Of a stretch of DNA of 64,000 bases, positions 54,476 through 64,000 are shown one piece after another (within the stretch, counting starts at the first letter, position 1; each line of letters begins with the position of its first letter). The DNA is from Garcia nutans (lineage: Eukaryota > Streptophyta > Magnoliopsida > Malpighiales > Euphorbiaceae), in NCBI GenBank assembly GCA_947685225.1, contig CANTUV010000072.1, forward strand, positions 4,526,001 through 4,590,000, written 5' to 3'. Position numbers and translations under genes: made by a program. Below the pieces are notes generated by a model. It was not told the DNA's origin. It worked only from the letters and a program-made list of their open reading frames with translations, and ran no database searches.

Positions 54476-56434
54476 TGTGAGCGGGGATTTTCGCCCCCAC
54501 TCCCAGTGGTATGGTTGTTGTGACTTCGGCACTATTTAGGCTCAGGGCCTTAGAGAACACAGAACTAAGACGGGAGAAAATGGAGTCGCCACCCGGACGG
54601 CCCAAAAAAAGAAAGAGGTGGATGACTAGATTCCTAAGGAATCCCCAATCCCCTAATGGGTTCGAAAAGTTGGGTACGTGTGGGGAAGGTGAGAAATGGC
54701 CCAGCACTCCCACAACGCCTGGCTCATTGGAACCGGCCTCATTTTCAAGTCTTAATATTATAAAATTCTTAAATATAACGATATTATCCATACTACATGT
54801 GATCATAAGAATAAATAAATACTTTATTAAAGTCACAACAATGTGCAAACAAAACAAATAAATGGACACCCATCCAAGAATGGAAACATGTCCTTACATC
54901 ATCCATGTCTAAAACTAAATAGGACACCCACTGAAAGGTGGAAACGTGTCCTTTACATTAGTCCAAAAAACTTTAAAATAAAATGAATTACTTGATGCTC
55001 ATGACATGAGGTACCCAAAATATGGAAACATACCTCTTACAATGTTTTGAAATCAAAACAAATTAATAAAAATAGCGAACCACTCATTATAAATAAATCA
55101 TTCATCAAAGACATCAAACATCAATCAAAATATATAATAAATATTTATCTAATTTAAATAAAATAGTAAGTATATAAATTTAGGGTTCATGCATCAATAT
55201 AGGTTTCTTTGGTTTCATGTCTAACAATTAGAGTCTTGTAATTTAGTTTACTGGATTAATCAATTTGAGAAATATTTAATATAAAAAGAAGTAACATAGC
55301 TACTAGATGTTTTAAAGATTTAGGGTTTCAGAAGTTTTATGGAAATAATATTAAAATTTAGGGTTTAAATAAATAAGATTGAAGATCATGAAAATTGGAT
55401 TTTAAGTTAGGTATTTGGAAAGAATAGGCTACTGTGAATCTTTCAGAAAAATAGATTTGGTTAGGGTTTTAAGAAAACAGTCTATTGTTTTGTGGTTTTA
55501 GAAAAGTGTAATTAGGGTAGATTTCAAAAATATATTTTATGGGTATTAAGACATTACGATTTTGAAAAATAATTTTTAGGGTTTTAAATAGAGTTTGGAT
55601 CGTAAGTAGAACAATTGATCATCTATTGTACATTTAAACAATTAATTCAATTGAGTAATGAGGCTACTGTAAACATAAACAAGTAAATAGAGATTCAAAC
55701 CTCTGTTGTTGGTTCCACCACAATTTTAAATTCTGGTTGAACAATATCAAAGACAGTGTGGGCTGCCTTTGATGGATTGTTTGTTGCTTGTTGACTGCCT
55801 CTTCCTCCTTCAAGTCCAAGGTCCTGAATCTATTCTGAAAAAGTCCAGCTCCTTCTAAAAGTTTGATCTCCTTTTTAAAAGATCAAAGTCCTTTTCTTTG
55901 TGTTTTAATGTGGTACTTATAAGGAAAAATTAAAACCTAAAACTAATTGGTTAAGGAAATAAAAATTGTTTAGGAAATAAAATCAAAAACTAAGTAAAAT
56001 AGGGTTTCAAAAAAAATTGGGCGCCGGCTGGGCTACTGGCGTTCGAAACTACGTTGGCAAAAAACTTTCTTTGGGGCACTGCAGGCTGGGCACAAGCCAT
56101 AGGCCAATTCGCAGCAAGTAAAACTTGTGGCAAATTAGCTTGTTCCCAATTCACTGCAGGTTTTTCCTATGGAAAATTGGCCTGTGGCCATTTCGCCGCT
56201 GGTAAAACCTGCGGCAAATTAGCTTGTGCTCAAGCCAATTCGTCACCATTAATTTTCATCGTCGATTCTTTCATCCCTGATTTTTATTTATTTATATTTT
56301 ATATTTTATTTTATTTTAATTAATAATAAATATTATAAGTAATAAATATTATTATTTAATTAAAATACCATAAAAATTATTTTGTACTGTTTAAAAATAT
56401 CGGACTGGACTAGGTAAAAAATTAAGGGTCTACA
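54476..56434 (-). mobile_element. 5' LTR of Tat T2
   Basis: 1959 bp, TGTGAGCGGGG to GGGTCTACA on the plus strand. The terminal block (54476-54760) is well conserved. The GC-rich module (56020-56260) has a sequence unlike T1's but again palindromic, with repeats of GTAAAAC(C/T)TG(C/T)GGCAAATTAGCTTG. The 89-residue plus-strand frame at 56054-56323 is this module and is not considered a gene. Confidence 0.85.
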
Positions 56435-56880
56435 CAAACACCAAAGTATGTGATGAAAGTCCAAAGTTTCCTTAGCTTAGCTAGTTATTATAGAAGATTT
56501 GTACTGGGAATTTCTAAGATAGCACTACCTCTGACAAACTTCTTAGAAAGGAAACCAAATTCAAGTGGCATGATCAATGTCAAGCTAGTTTTGAACATTT
56601 AAAGGCTATGTTGACAGAAGCGCCTATTTTGACACAATCAACTCCAGGTAAATATTATGAAATCTATAGTGATGCTTCTCATTAGGGACTTGGTTTTGTA
56701 TTGATGCAGGATTACAAAGTGATTGCTTATGCTTCTAGGTAGTTGAAACCTCACAAGTTGAAGAATCCCACATATGATTTAGCGCTTGCAGCCATTGTAT
56801 TTGCTCTAAAAATCTGGTAGCACTACTTGTATGGTCAAAGATTTTATATTTATATATACTTACCATAAATGTTTAAAATA
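56435..56880 (+). pseudogene. Chromovirus RT-RNase H fragment, left part
   Basis: Encodes QSFLSLASYYRRFVLGISKI, a region like SFEHLKAMLTEAPILTQ, YEIYSDASH, YASR and ALAAIVFALKIW. It has stops at positions of Ser, Gln and Arg codons. Unlike the element at 28652-38447 it keeps the RNase H Asp (IYSDAS). Its left end is the T2 LTR; its right end is split by a solo LTR, and the protein resumes at 59509. Confidence 0.85.
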
Positions 56881-57166
56881 TGTAATACCCATGGTTTTAG
56901 ACAAATTAAATATGTATATGGAGGTTAATTAAAGTGTTATAAGAGGTATATGTATAGTATATACCTAATGTATACATAAGATATACATAGTGTATACATG
57001 GTTTATACCTAAAATGTACTTATTATAAATGTTGGATACATATTATACATAATATATACTTGATATACATATAAACTACACATTACATATACTTATACAT
57101 AAAGATATATATGACATATAAATGAAGTATAAAGGAAATATAAATATACAAAATTATGGATGGGAA

Positions 57167-57237
57167 GGTGATAATAATAATAGTAGTAGTAGTAGCAGTA
57201 GTAGTAGTAGTAATAATAATAATAATAATAATAAACA
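57167..57237. repeat. TAG/TAA trinucleotide microsatellite
   Basis: (TAG)n with one CAG, flanked on both sides by (TAA)n. It makes an accidental poly-Ser/poly-Asn frame. Confidence 0.95.
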
Positions 57238-57411
57238 AATAAATAAAAGAAAAAGAAAGTCAAAAGAAGAAGAGAAATATGTGGTGAGGAAAAATAATAA
57301 AATAAATTAATAAATTAATAATAAAATAATATATATGGATGGAATTTACGAATGAAATTAAAAAGATTCTTCTTTTTCCTTCCTTCCATGCCATGACTGA
57401 ATTTTATGCTT

Positions 57412-57436
57412 AGAGAGAGAGAGAGAGAGAGAGATA
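57412..57436. repeat. GA dinucleotide microsatellite
   Basis: (GA)n run of about 24 bp inside the solo LTR. Confidence 0.9.
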
Positions 57437-59508
57437 GAAATTCTTCTAAACACACTAAATTCTACAAAGGTTCCACAGCATTCAAAGTGATTTTGAAGGT
57501 TTAACAAGATTTCAAGTAAGTAGTTCTTCTCTTAAGCTTGTTTTCATCAATTCTAAGGTTATGTTTCAAATGGTTAGAGAGAGAAAAATTATGTAAATTA
57601 GTAAAATTGATAGTAATTGAGTTAAAATAATGGATATGTGATGATTTATTGAGATAAGCATGTATTGTGAGACTACGTGTTGGGAATGAATTTGTATAAT
57701 TAGGGTTTTTTGTAGGGGTGTGTATAATTATTCTAATTTGTTCATTTATTTTTGTTTAATGTATATATTATGATTTATGGTTAGAACTTGAAAATGGGTA
57801 GGTTTTGGTGAAGTTAGGGTCTTATAGTAGATTATGTGAAATTAGGATTTTGCATGGAGGTTGGTATAATTATTTAAATAAGTTATTTTGTTTTTATTTT
57901 GATATGTAAGTAATGAATTCATGGTTAAATGTTTGAAATAAGTTGGGTAAGATGAAGTTTGAATAATGTAGTAAATGGTGAAATTAAGATTTTATTGGAA
58001 TTTTGATGGAAATTATATATTTAATGATGGTTTCATATAAATTGACCATGGAAATGGATTTAAATTAAACATTGTTTCTTGTTGTTGGGTTTATGTGTGC
58101 GTAGTCTAAATTAGTGTGGAGTTTAGGGTTTGGCTTGGAAAGAGGTTTGAATTGGGTTTGGAAGCAAATAAGGTCAATACATATTTAAATGACTTGAGAT
58201 TTTTATTAATTATGGTTTAGCATAATGTATATGGTATCTTTGTAATGTTGATATTCACATAATTTATGCAATGTAGCATAGTTGTGTGATGAGTATCACA
58301 TTGGGCATTTGCCCAATTTAAAATTAATGTTTATACATTAAATGAATGAGGCTTACTAATGTTGTGCAGTAAAACATACTATAAGGATAAGTTGTAAAAA
58401 GTGATTAAATGTGTGGAATGAGTCATCTTGTGAATGTGACTCACAGGTATGTAATGTGAATATAAATTGGTAATGGAAATGTATTTAAATATGAATTGTG
58501 TAAATAGTTATGAGAAGTTGGGGTTGACTCTATCGAGTTAGGTTGCCAATAGTATGTCATGTTGATTGTTATGCCTTCGGGAGAGACACACTAGTGTACA
58601 GCACATCTGTGCTGAGGAGACGACCTTCGGGTGATGATAAACACTTTATCTCCAGTATCGATAGAGGGCAGCCTTCGGGTGATATATTTGTTGCTTTGCC
58701 CTCACTGTCAAGAGGAGATGGCCTTCAGGAGATATGTGATATTGTGTCCCTAGTGTCAGACATTTAGGTCAGTGTAAATAGGGTGTTGGGCCTAGTGTAT
58801 GTCTATGTATGTGTGTGATCATGACATGTTGGCGACTAGTATAAGTTAATGAGGGTTTGGTTAATATAATGCATATTATATAATGTAATGGACTAATTAA
58901 TTTGAATGTTATTTAATAGATATCACTAAGTTGTATGCTTAGCATGGTTAACTATATCTCGCAGGTGAGAGGATGAAAGAGCATAGCAGTCCTGAATGAG
59001 ATGGAGATTAGAGTATTTGTTTTGTTATAAGACCAATCATGCTAGGATTGCATTCATGTATAGTTTTTACTATAATGTACTTTAATTTTTGTGCACTCTA
59101 ATTGAGATTTAAGTGCTTTAAATGAGTTTTGGAAAATGTTGTATGTATATATGTAAAAAATAAGACCAGTAATATTTTAAATGTACGTAAATTTTATAAA
59201 TAATGTTTCGGGTATGAGATTTTTGAATAAGAGGTAAAGACGTGGAAGTTTTGATGAAAATTTGAATTTTGGGAGTGCAATTATTTTGTCCAGGTTGTGT
59301 TGTTTAATGATTTGAGATTTATTAAAATTACAGATAAAACTCTGGTGAAATTTTCTCAGAGGGTTTCTTTTATAAATTTATAAATTATTTTTAATATTAA
59401 AGGGAGAGTTTTTATATGTTTTTATTTTAGCACCTTTGTATTCTAGATATGTATTTTACATATATGAGGTATATATTTTATATGTATTTAGGCTATAAGG
59501 GTGTTACA

Positions 59509-59672
59509 ATGTATTTGCATATCCAGAAAAATTTTAATTTAAGACAAAGAAGATGGATAGAATTAATCGAAGAGTATGACTATATCATTGATTACCATCT
59601 TAGAAAAGCTAATGTGGTGGCCGAAGCTCTGAGTCGAAATACTTTAGCAGGCAATAAGTTATTGGCTAAATA
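59509..59672 (+). pseudogene. Chromovirus RNase H fragment, right part
   Basis: Continues the fragment at 56435-56880: FNLRQRRWIELIEEYDYIID, RKANVVAEALSRNTLAGNK. It is cut at 59672 by a copia LTR. The rest of pol is not in the window. Confidence 0.85.
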
Positions 59673-61013
59673 TGTTAGTGTATGTGCCCTAAGCCATTTA
59701 TTTGGATCTTTATGTTATACATTCATTATTAATAAATGAGGTTTTATTATCATTATTGTTTGTTTGCATGTTACACAATTTTGATATTTGTCCCTGGTTT
59801 ATTATTGTTATAGAGATAAAAAAAATAATTCTTAACCAGTATGCACATTGATTTGATAATCATCAGATGGTTATGTGTATAGTGATACAAATCAATTTCA
59901 TAGATACTTGTTAGAGAACAATGTATTGGATAGACCCATCATGAGATTACTACATGGGTTAGTGTCATAAGTAAATCTCATGATAGTTATGTATTAATTC
60001 TTTGACTTGAGATTATCATAGTTTCTAATATAAGGACTATTATATTTTGACATGATCAAACATTATCCGTAACTGGATAGTAATAAAGGTTATGATCATA
60101 TATGATAGAAATTATGTAGAGGATAATGAACAATCAAGATAGAATTTGTCCCTCTCTTTGAGAGAGATATCTTTTGGGCCCCTCGATAAGTGAAACTGTG
60201 AAATGCATGGCCGTGCTCAAATGAATTGATAGTGTGATCAATTTCATTTGTTTTTTTATCAGTCTACTTGGAGATCGAGTAATCATAAGTTTGGACAATA
60301 TAAGTATGACGTTGACCATGACTTATGTTCAAGCTAGATATCGTGTGACAAAGGGATTAATGCATGTACTATTATTAGGCAAATTGGACATTCCTTATAT
60401 TAATTGGGTAGTTGTAATGCCTTGCTAGAGGTCAATTACGACTTGTTGGTTTAATAGAGATTAAATTGACTGCCAACTAATATGGGCCTATTGGGTCACA
60501 CACAAGAATGCGCTTTGGGCTGGATATAATATTAATAATATTAATAATAGATATTATTATTATTTTTATTATTTTTATATATTATTAGATAATATATTCA
60601 GAATCCTTATTAGATTTGGATTTTGAATTTGACTTACCTTATCCAATTTTGAATTGGATTATGGAGTGATTATATTCACTCCAGACGTTACGTCTTCTCA
60701 GAGGTAACATTAGAAAATGAAAGAGAATGAAAACAAAGGAACCCTAATATGATTTAGAGAAAAAGTTTTTCCAGCCTTCGTCGTTGCAGAGAGCTAGCAC
60801 TCCAGGCGGTAGCATTCATGTGGATACGCGATAGAGGGTGTTTTGCGATCGAGGCATCTCTTCCAAATTGTGATTTCGAATCATCAACAGGTTAGTTCTT
60901 TGAACACTTTCGTCGAATTAAACGAACAACATGGATCTTGGTGGGAAATCAGAGATCAAAAATTTTTTTGCTGCGTGTTTTTGGTTTGCAGTGATCTCCT
61001 TGATTTCCTAACA
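59673..61013 (+). mobile_element. Ty1/copia 5' LTR
   Basis: 1341 bp, TGTTAGTGTATGTG to GATTTCCTAACA, followed by an initiator-Met primer site at 61015-61027 (TGGTATCAGAGCC). It is inserted into the chromovirus RNase H fragment. An AT-rich (TAATAT) block lies at 60520-60600. The 3' LTR is beyond the window. Confidence 0.88.
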
Positions 61014-61014
61014 G

Positions 61015-61027
61015 TGGTATCAGAGCC
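61015..61027 (+). promoter_or_regulatory. Primer-binding site of the copia element
   Basis: TGGTATCAGAGCC, 1 nt after the LTR end; initiator tRNA-Met type. Confidence 0.92.
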
Positions 61028-62500
61028 ACTTGTTGTTTTCGTTTAAGTCGAAAATGCCATGATGATATGATTACATGAGATATATTGATTTCGTATGGCA
61101 TGTTAACTATAAAACCCTAATTCGTTTTTCATATTATGAGAAAGGATTGGTTTTTTGTTTCGTTTCTGTAAAACCCTAATTCGTTTTTCATATTATGAGA
61201 AAGGATTGGTGTTTTTAATTTCATTTTCATGAGATGATCACGTATATATGATTGGTTGATGAAAACAATTTTCATATGATGAAAACGATTAAGTTTATAT
61301 GTGATATAAACATTTGGCAATGATTATGTAATGGATTGTACATATTCGAAATAAAACAGTAAGAAGGTTAATGAGATTAACGATTCTATTTTAGGGTTTC
61401 GCCAAAGAAAAATGTTAATGAGATTAATGTTTCTGTTTGGCTTCGAGGGGCGCTGCCCCTTCGGAACCCCGCCCGCTGACCGGCCAGCGGGAGCCCTGCC
61501 CGCTAACCACGACATTAAGAATGTCAATATATTTGTTTCTATTTAACATGTTGGTGATGAATATGTTATGTTTGTTTGATGTCTTGGCATGGTGCATAGC
61601 ATGGCCTTATGACCTATGTGATTGGTTTAATCATATCTTAATTTTGGGTAAATACGGCCTGCGTGTCATTTATTTTGTTGTAATTTATTTTACTAGTAGT
61701 TAGATTTTCTTTTATTGTAATAAATGAAGATTCAAGCTACAATGTTTGTGATGGAGATTCATACCAAGGAGAAGATGGTTCCATAGTGATGGAAGCACAA
61801 GCTCAAGTTTTGAAGATATGTAATATTGCAAGTGTTGTAATAGATAGGTTTTTCACCTAGGGTTGCCTTTATGATCTTCATTTGGTCTCTTGAAGATCAT
61901 ATTTAGTTTGTCCATGCTATGTCACATTTACATATTTTGTCATTTGGTATATGATGCTTATGTGATAAATTATATATATGCATATAGGATGCTAAAATAT
62001 AATGATATGTAATGCAAGACATGATAATAATTTAGTTGAACCCTCATTAATAATTTAAGTCTAAATGCCATCCACGTTTTGAACACATATCAAAACTAAG
62101 ATTGTATTAAAGTAGGTATTGCCAAAGCAATATGCTTTAAACATTCCTAGCTAAGTAGGATGAGTAATAGTGCTACTCATATGTTTTAAAAATGGTTAGA
62201 CTTAATTAGGCTATCAAAATGGTTTTGGGCCTAAGGCATTAGATGGAATTCAACATGCTATGACATATGATGTCAATATTCCATAATTACTAAGAGTTAC
62301 ATGAGATGTAATTGGTAAAGATGTTACCTACCTAAATAACTTGATTTTAAGCGTCACACAAAAGCTGAGTTTAGAATTAAGTGAAATACGGATCTTAGCC
62401 TACTAAAATATTTCTTTAGAGGGTTATATTTTTAGTAGGAGTTTAAATAATTTTAACCTCATTATTAATTAAAATTTGACTTTGCATATTTATTTTGTGG
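61028..62500 (+). other. Copia leader with tandem duplication and GC-rich island
   Basis: About 1.5 kb of untranslated sequence. A 59-bp-period tandem duplication spans about 61110-61211. A GC-rich island (61441-61502) stands out from AT-rich surroundings and contains CCCGCTG...CAGCGGG. The ORFs in this stretch are not gene-like. Confidence 0.65.
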
Positions 62501-63402
62501 ATGGCTGCTAATAACAATTCCACCTTATCACTGTGATCTATCCTTGAGAAGGAAAAACTGAAAGAATGTGGGACTAATTTTGTTTATTGGTTTAGGAACC
62601 TGAGAATTGTTCTCAAACAAGAGAAAAGTCCTACGTGCTTGATGAAGCTGTCACTGACCCACCTCCTGCTGATGCTTCTAATGCTGCTAAGAGTAAGCAT
62701 AAGAAGCATGTGGATGATTCCAATGACATAGGATGTCTTATGTTGGCTACTATGTGTCCAGGACTTCAGAAGGATCTGGAACACTTAGAGGCTTATCAGA
62801 TGAGTGTGCATCTCAAACAAGCTTTCCAACAACAGGCTAGGTAAGATAGGTTTGACACTGCTGTTGCATTATTTGACTGCAAAATGTCTGAAGGTGAATA
62901 TGTTAGTGCTCTTGTTTTGAAGATGAAAGGCTATCTAGATCACCTTGCTAGACTTGGATATCCCCTGAGTTTAGAACTCTCCACGAATTTGATCCTATAT
63001 TCATTGCCTAGCAGTTTCTCACAGTTTGCCATGAACTATAACATGAATGACATGGAGAAATCCATTCCTGAGCTACATGGTATGCTCAAAACTGCTGAGG
63101 GGAATATCAAAAAGCCTACCCAAATATTGAATGTCAATATTAAACAAATGAAAAAGAAAGCCAAAGATACTAAAGGCAAGGGTAAGGCAAAAGGTGCTAA
63201 AGGGTCCAAGGGACAAGCTAAACCAAAACCTGAACCTAAGGCAAAAGTTCCTAAGGAAGGGAGTTGTTTCCATTGCAATAAGCCTGGGCATTGGAAGAGA
63301 AATTGTCAACTCTATTTGGATGAGTTAAAGAAGTTGAAGGGTAGTGCGACTACATCTTCAAGTATTTATGTTATAGAAATTAATTTATCTATTCCTTCCT
63401 CC
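62501..63402 (+). pseudogene. Ty1/copia gag (decayed)
   Basis: ATG 62501 opens MAANNNSTLSL, then a TGA. The capsid follows in pieces: KLKECGTNFVYWFRNLRIVL, a frameshift near 62630, VLDEAVTDPPPADASNAAKS, LEHLEAYQMSVHLKQAFQQQ, a TAA at 62842-62844, then an open stretch from 62884 (MSEGEYVSALVLKMKGYLDH). A basic Lys-Gly-Ala region precedes a zinc knuckle, CFHCNKPGHWKRNC. Ends at TAG 63403, where the frame would run on into protease. Confidence 0.85.
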
Positions 63403-64000
63403 TAGGTATTAGATACCGGATGTAGATCTCATATTTGTACAAATATGCAGGGACTTAAAAGGAGTAGGATGCTGAAGAAGGGCGAAGTGGACCTACGTGT
63501 TGGCAATAGAGCAAGAGTTGCTGCTATACCTGTAGGAACTTATGAACTTGTTATGCCCAATTGATTTTTGTTAATTTTGAACAATTGCTTTTATGTTCCT
63601 ACTATGAGTAGGAATCATATTTCAGTATCTGTTTTGGATGATGAAGGTTATTCATTTTTTATTAAGAATAAGAAATGTTCTATTTTTGATAAAAAATGAT
63701 TTGCTTTATGGTATTGCAAATTCTTATAATGGCTTTTATATCCTTAATCTTGATGATTCTAATGGTAATGATATCTATAACATAACTTCTAAGAGAACTA
63801 AGCCAAATGAGTTAAACCCTACTTATTTATGGCATTGTCGCCTTAGCCATATAAATGAGAAACGCATTTCTAAGCTCCATCAAGATGGATTATTAGATTC
63901 ATTTGATTTTGAATCATTTGAAACATGTGAGTCTTGTTTGCTTGGTAAGATGACAAAGGATCCTTTTACTAGGCATAGTGAAAGGGCTAATGATTTATTG
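63403..64000 (+). pseudogene. Ty1/copia protease and pre-integrase start, cut by window end
   Basis: The same frame as gag continues with the protease site VLDTGCRSHICTN, then VGNRARVAAIPVGTYEL, a stop at about 63563, NNCFYVPTMSRNHISVSVL, a frameshift near 63690, and the pre-integrase zinc-binding region YLWHCRLSHINEKRISKLH and CESCLLGKMTK. Integrase, RT and RNase H lie beyond 64000. Confidence 0.85.

Larger units (their letters stand above)
43240..56434 (-). mobile_element. Tat element T2 (decayed, with solo LTR inside)
   Basis: Minus-strand sister of T1: 5' LTR 54476-56434, primer site, leader interrupted by a solo LTR, gag, protease-RT, RNase H, a deleted archaeal RNase H-integrase junction, then plus-strand gene 2. 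It is cut on the left by the Sirevirus. It carries many more stops and indels than T1, yet serves to identify T1's mutations because the two decayed at different sites. Confidence 0.8.
56881..59508 (+). mobile_element. Old chromovirus solo LTR
   Basis: 2628 bp, TGTAATACCC to GGGTGTTACA, inserted within the RNase H codons (left half ends at CLKY; right half starts at HIQKNFNLRQRRW). Flanks AAATA and ATGTA match at 3 of 5, so the duplication has decayed. It contains an AAGTAAGTAG donor-like site near 57514, a single conserved hairpin at 58925-58942 and repeated CCTTCGGG(T/A)GA motifs (58575-58730). Small open frames inside it are repeats. Confidence 0.8.

Noticed and set aside
56054..56323. 89-residue ORF with repeated GKLACG-type units in the T2 LTR
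   Set aside because: The repeat is the palindromic GC-rich LTR module. T1 has unrelated sequence there, so it is not a conserved protein.
57122..57310. Poly-Ser/poly-Asn ORF
   Set aside because: Translation of a TAG/TAA microsatellite.
58543..58767. 74-residue ORF in the old solo LTR
   Set aside because: Overlaps repeated CCTTCGGG units in an LTR; no domain and no conservation elsewhere in the window.
61437..61703. Organellar or ribosomal DNA insertion suggested by the GC-rich patch
   Set aside because: The patch is only about 60 bp, flanked by normal copia leader, and I cannot match it to rRNA or plastid sequence.

Overview
This window is plant nuclear DNA, almost certainly angiosperm heterochromatin. 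It is AT-rich and contains no recognisable host gene, rRNA or tRNA. It is packed end to end with nested, inverted and decayed LTR retrotransposons. All coding sequence is retrotransposon gag/pol plus element-borne extra genes. The sequence does not let me name the species.

Three element types dominate. (1) A Ty3/gypsy Tat-type family has long LTRs (about 2.0-2.2 kb, TGTAGACCC...CTCACA), a non-Met primer site, an RNase H followed by a second (archaeal-type) RNase H, and, beyond integrase, two extra genes on the antisense strand with their own TATA boxes and spliced introns: gene 1 (plant mobile domain, about 634 codons, six exons) and gene 2 (two exons, about 330-340 codons, FEICP...EEFE...LGYP domain). 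It is present as copy 0 (7914-16936, + strand, no gag-pol), T1 (16937-28034, - strand, gag-pol nearly complete) and T2 (43240-56434, - strand, decayed), plus two tandem LTRs at 1-2385. (2) Chromoviruses of Tekay/Del type: a complete 9.8-kb element at 28652-38447 with a 5-bp target-site duplication (TTTTA), a solo LTR at 51074-53382 with a perfect duplication (GCTGT), further LTRs at 3585-6690 and 56881-59508, and pol fragments at 6897-7510 and 56435-59672. (3) Ty1/copia: a Sirevirus (28278-28651 and 38453-43239, split by the chromovirus) with an extra env-position ORF (39951-41339), multiple polypurine tracts and a 3' LTR; and the 5' half of another copia element (59673 to the window end).

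Layout left to right: tandem Tat LTRs; unassigned AT-rich DNA; chromovirus LTR and integrase fragment; two SINE-like repeats; Tat copy 0, joined head-on to Tat T1; a third SINE-like repeat; the Sirevirus split by the young chromovirus; Tat T2 carrying a solo LTR; a chromovirus pol fragment split by a solo LTR; and a copia LTR, leader and gag running off the edge. Relative ages can be read from the nesting: the chromovirus postdates the Sirevirus, the Sirevirus LTR cuts T2's antisense module, and the solo LTR cuts T2's leader at a site still uninterrupted in T1.

The most unusual signal is not a gene. Several element families carry tandem arrays of short hairpins whose stems change by compensatory substitution while the loops stay constant: 14115-14735, 9737-10140 with 17370-17571 and 18244-18384, and 42806-43026. 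Palindromic modules also sit in the Tat LTRs, upstream of gene 1, and in the chromovirus LTRs. A second candidate novelty is a leader intron in the chromovirus, from a GTAAGT donor in the 5' LTR to a CAG acceptor 12 nt before the gag ATG. Both are read by eye and need folding and RNA data.
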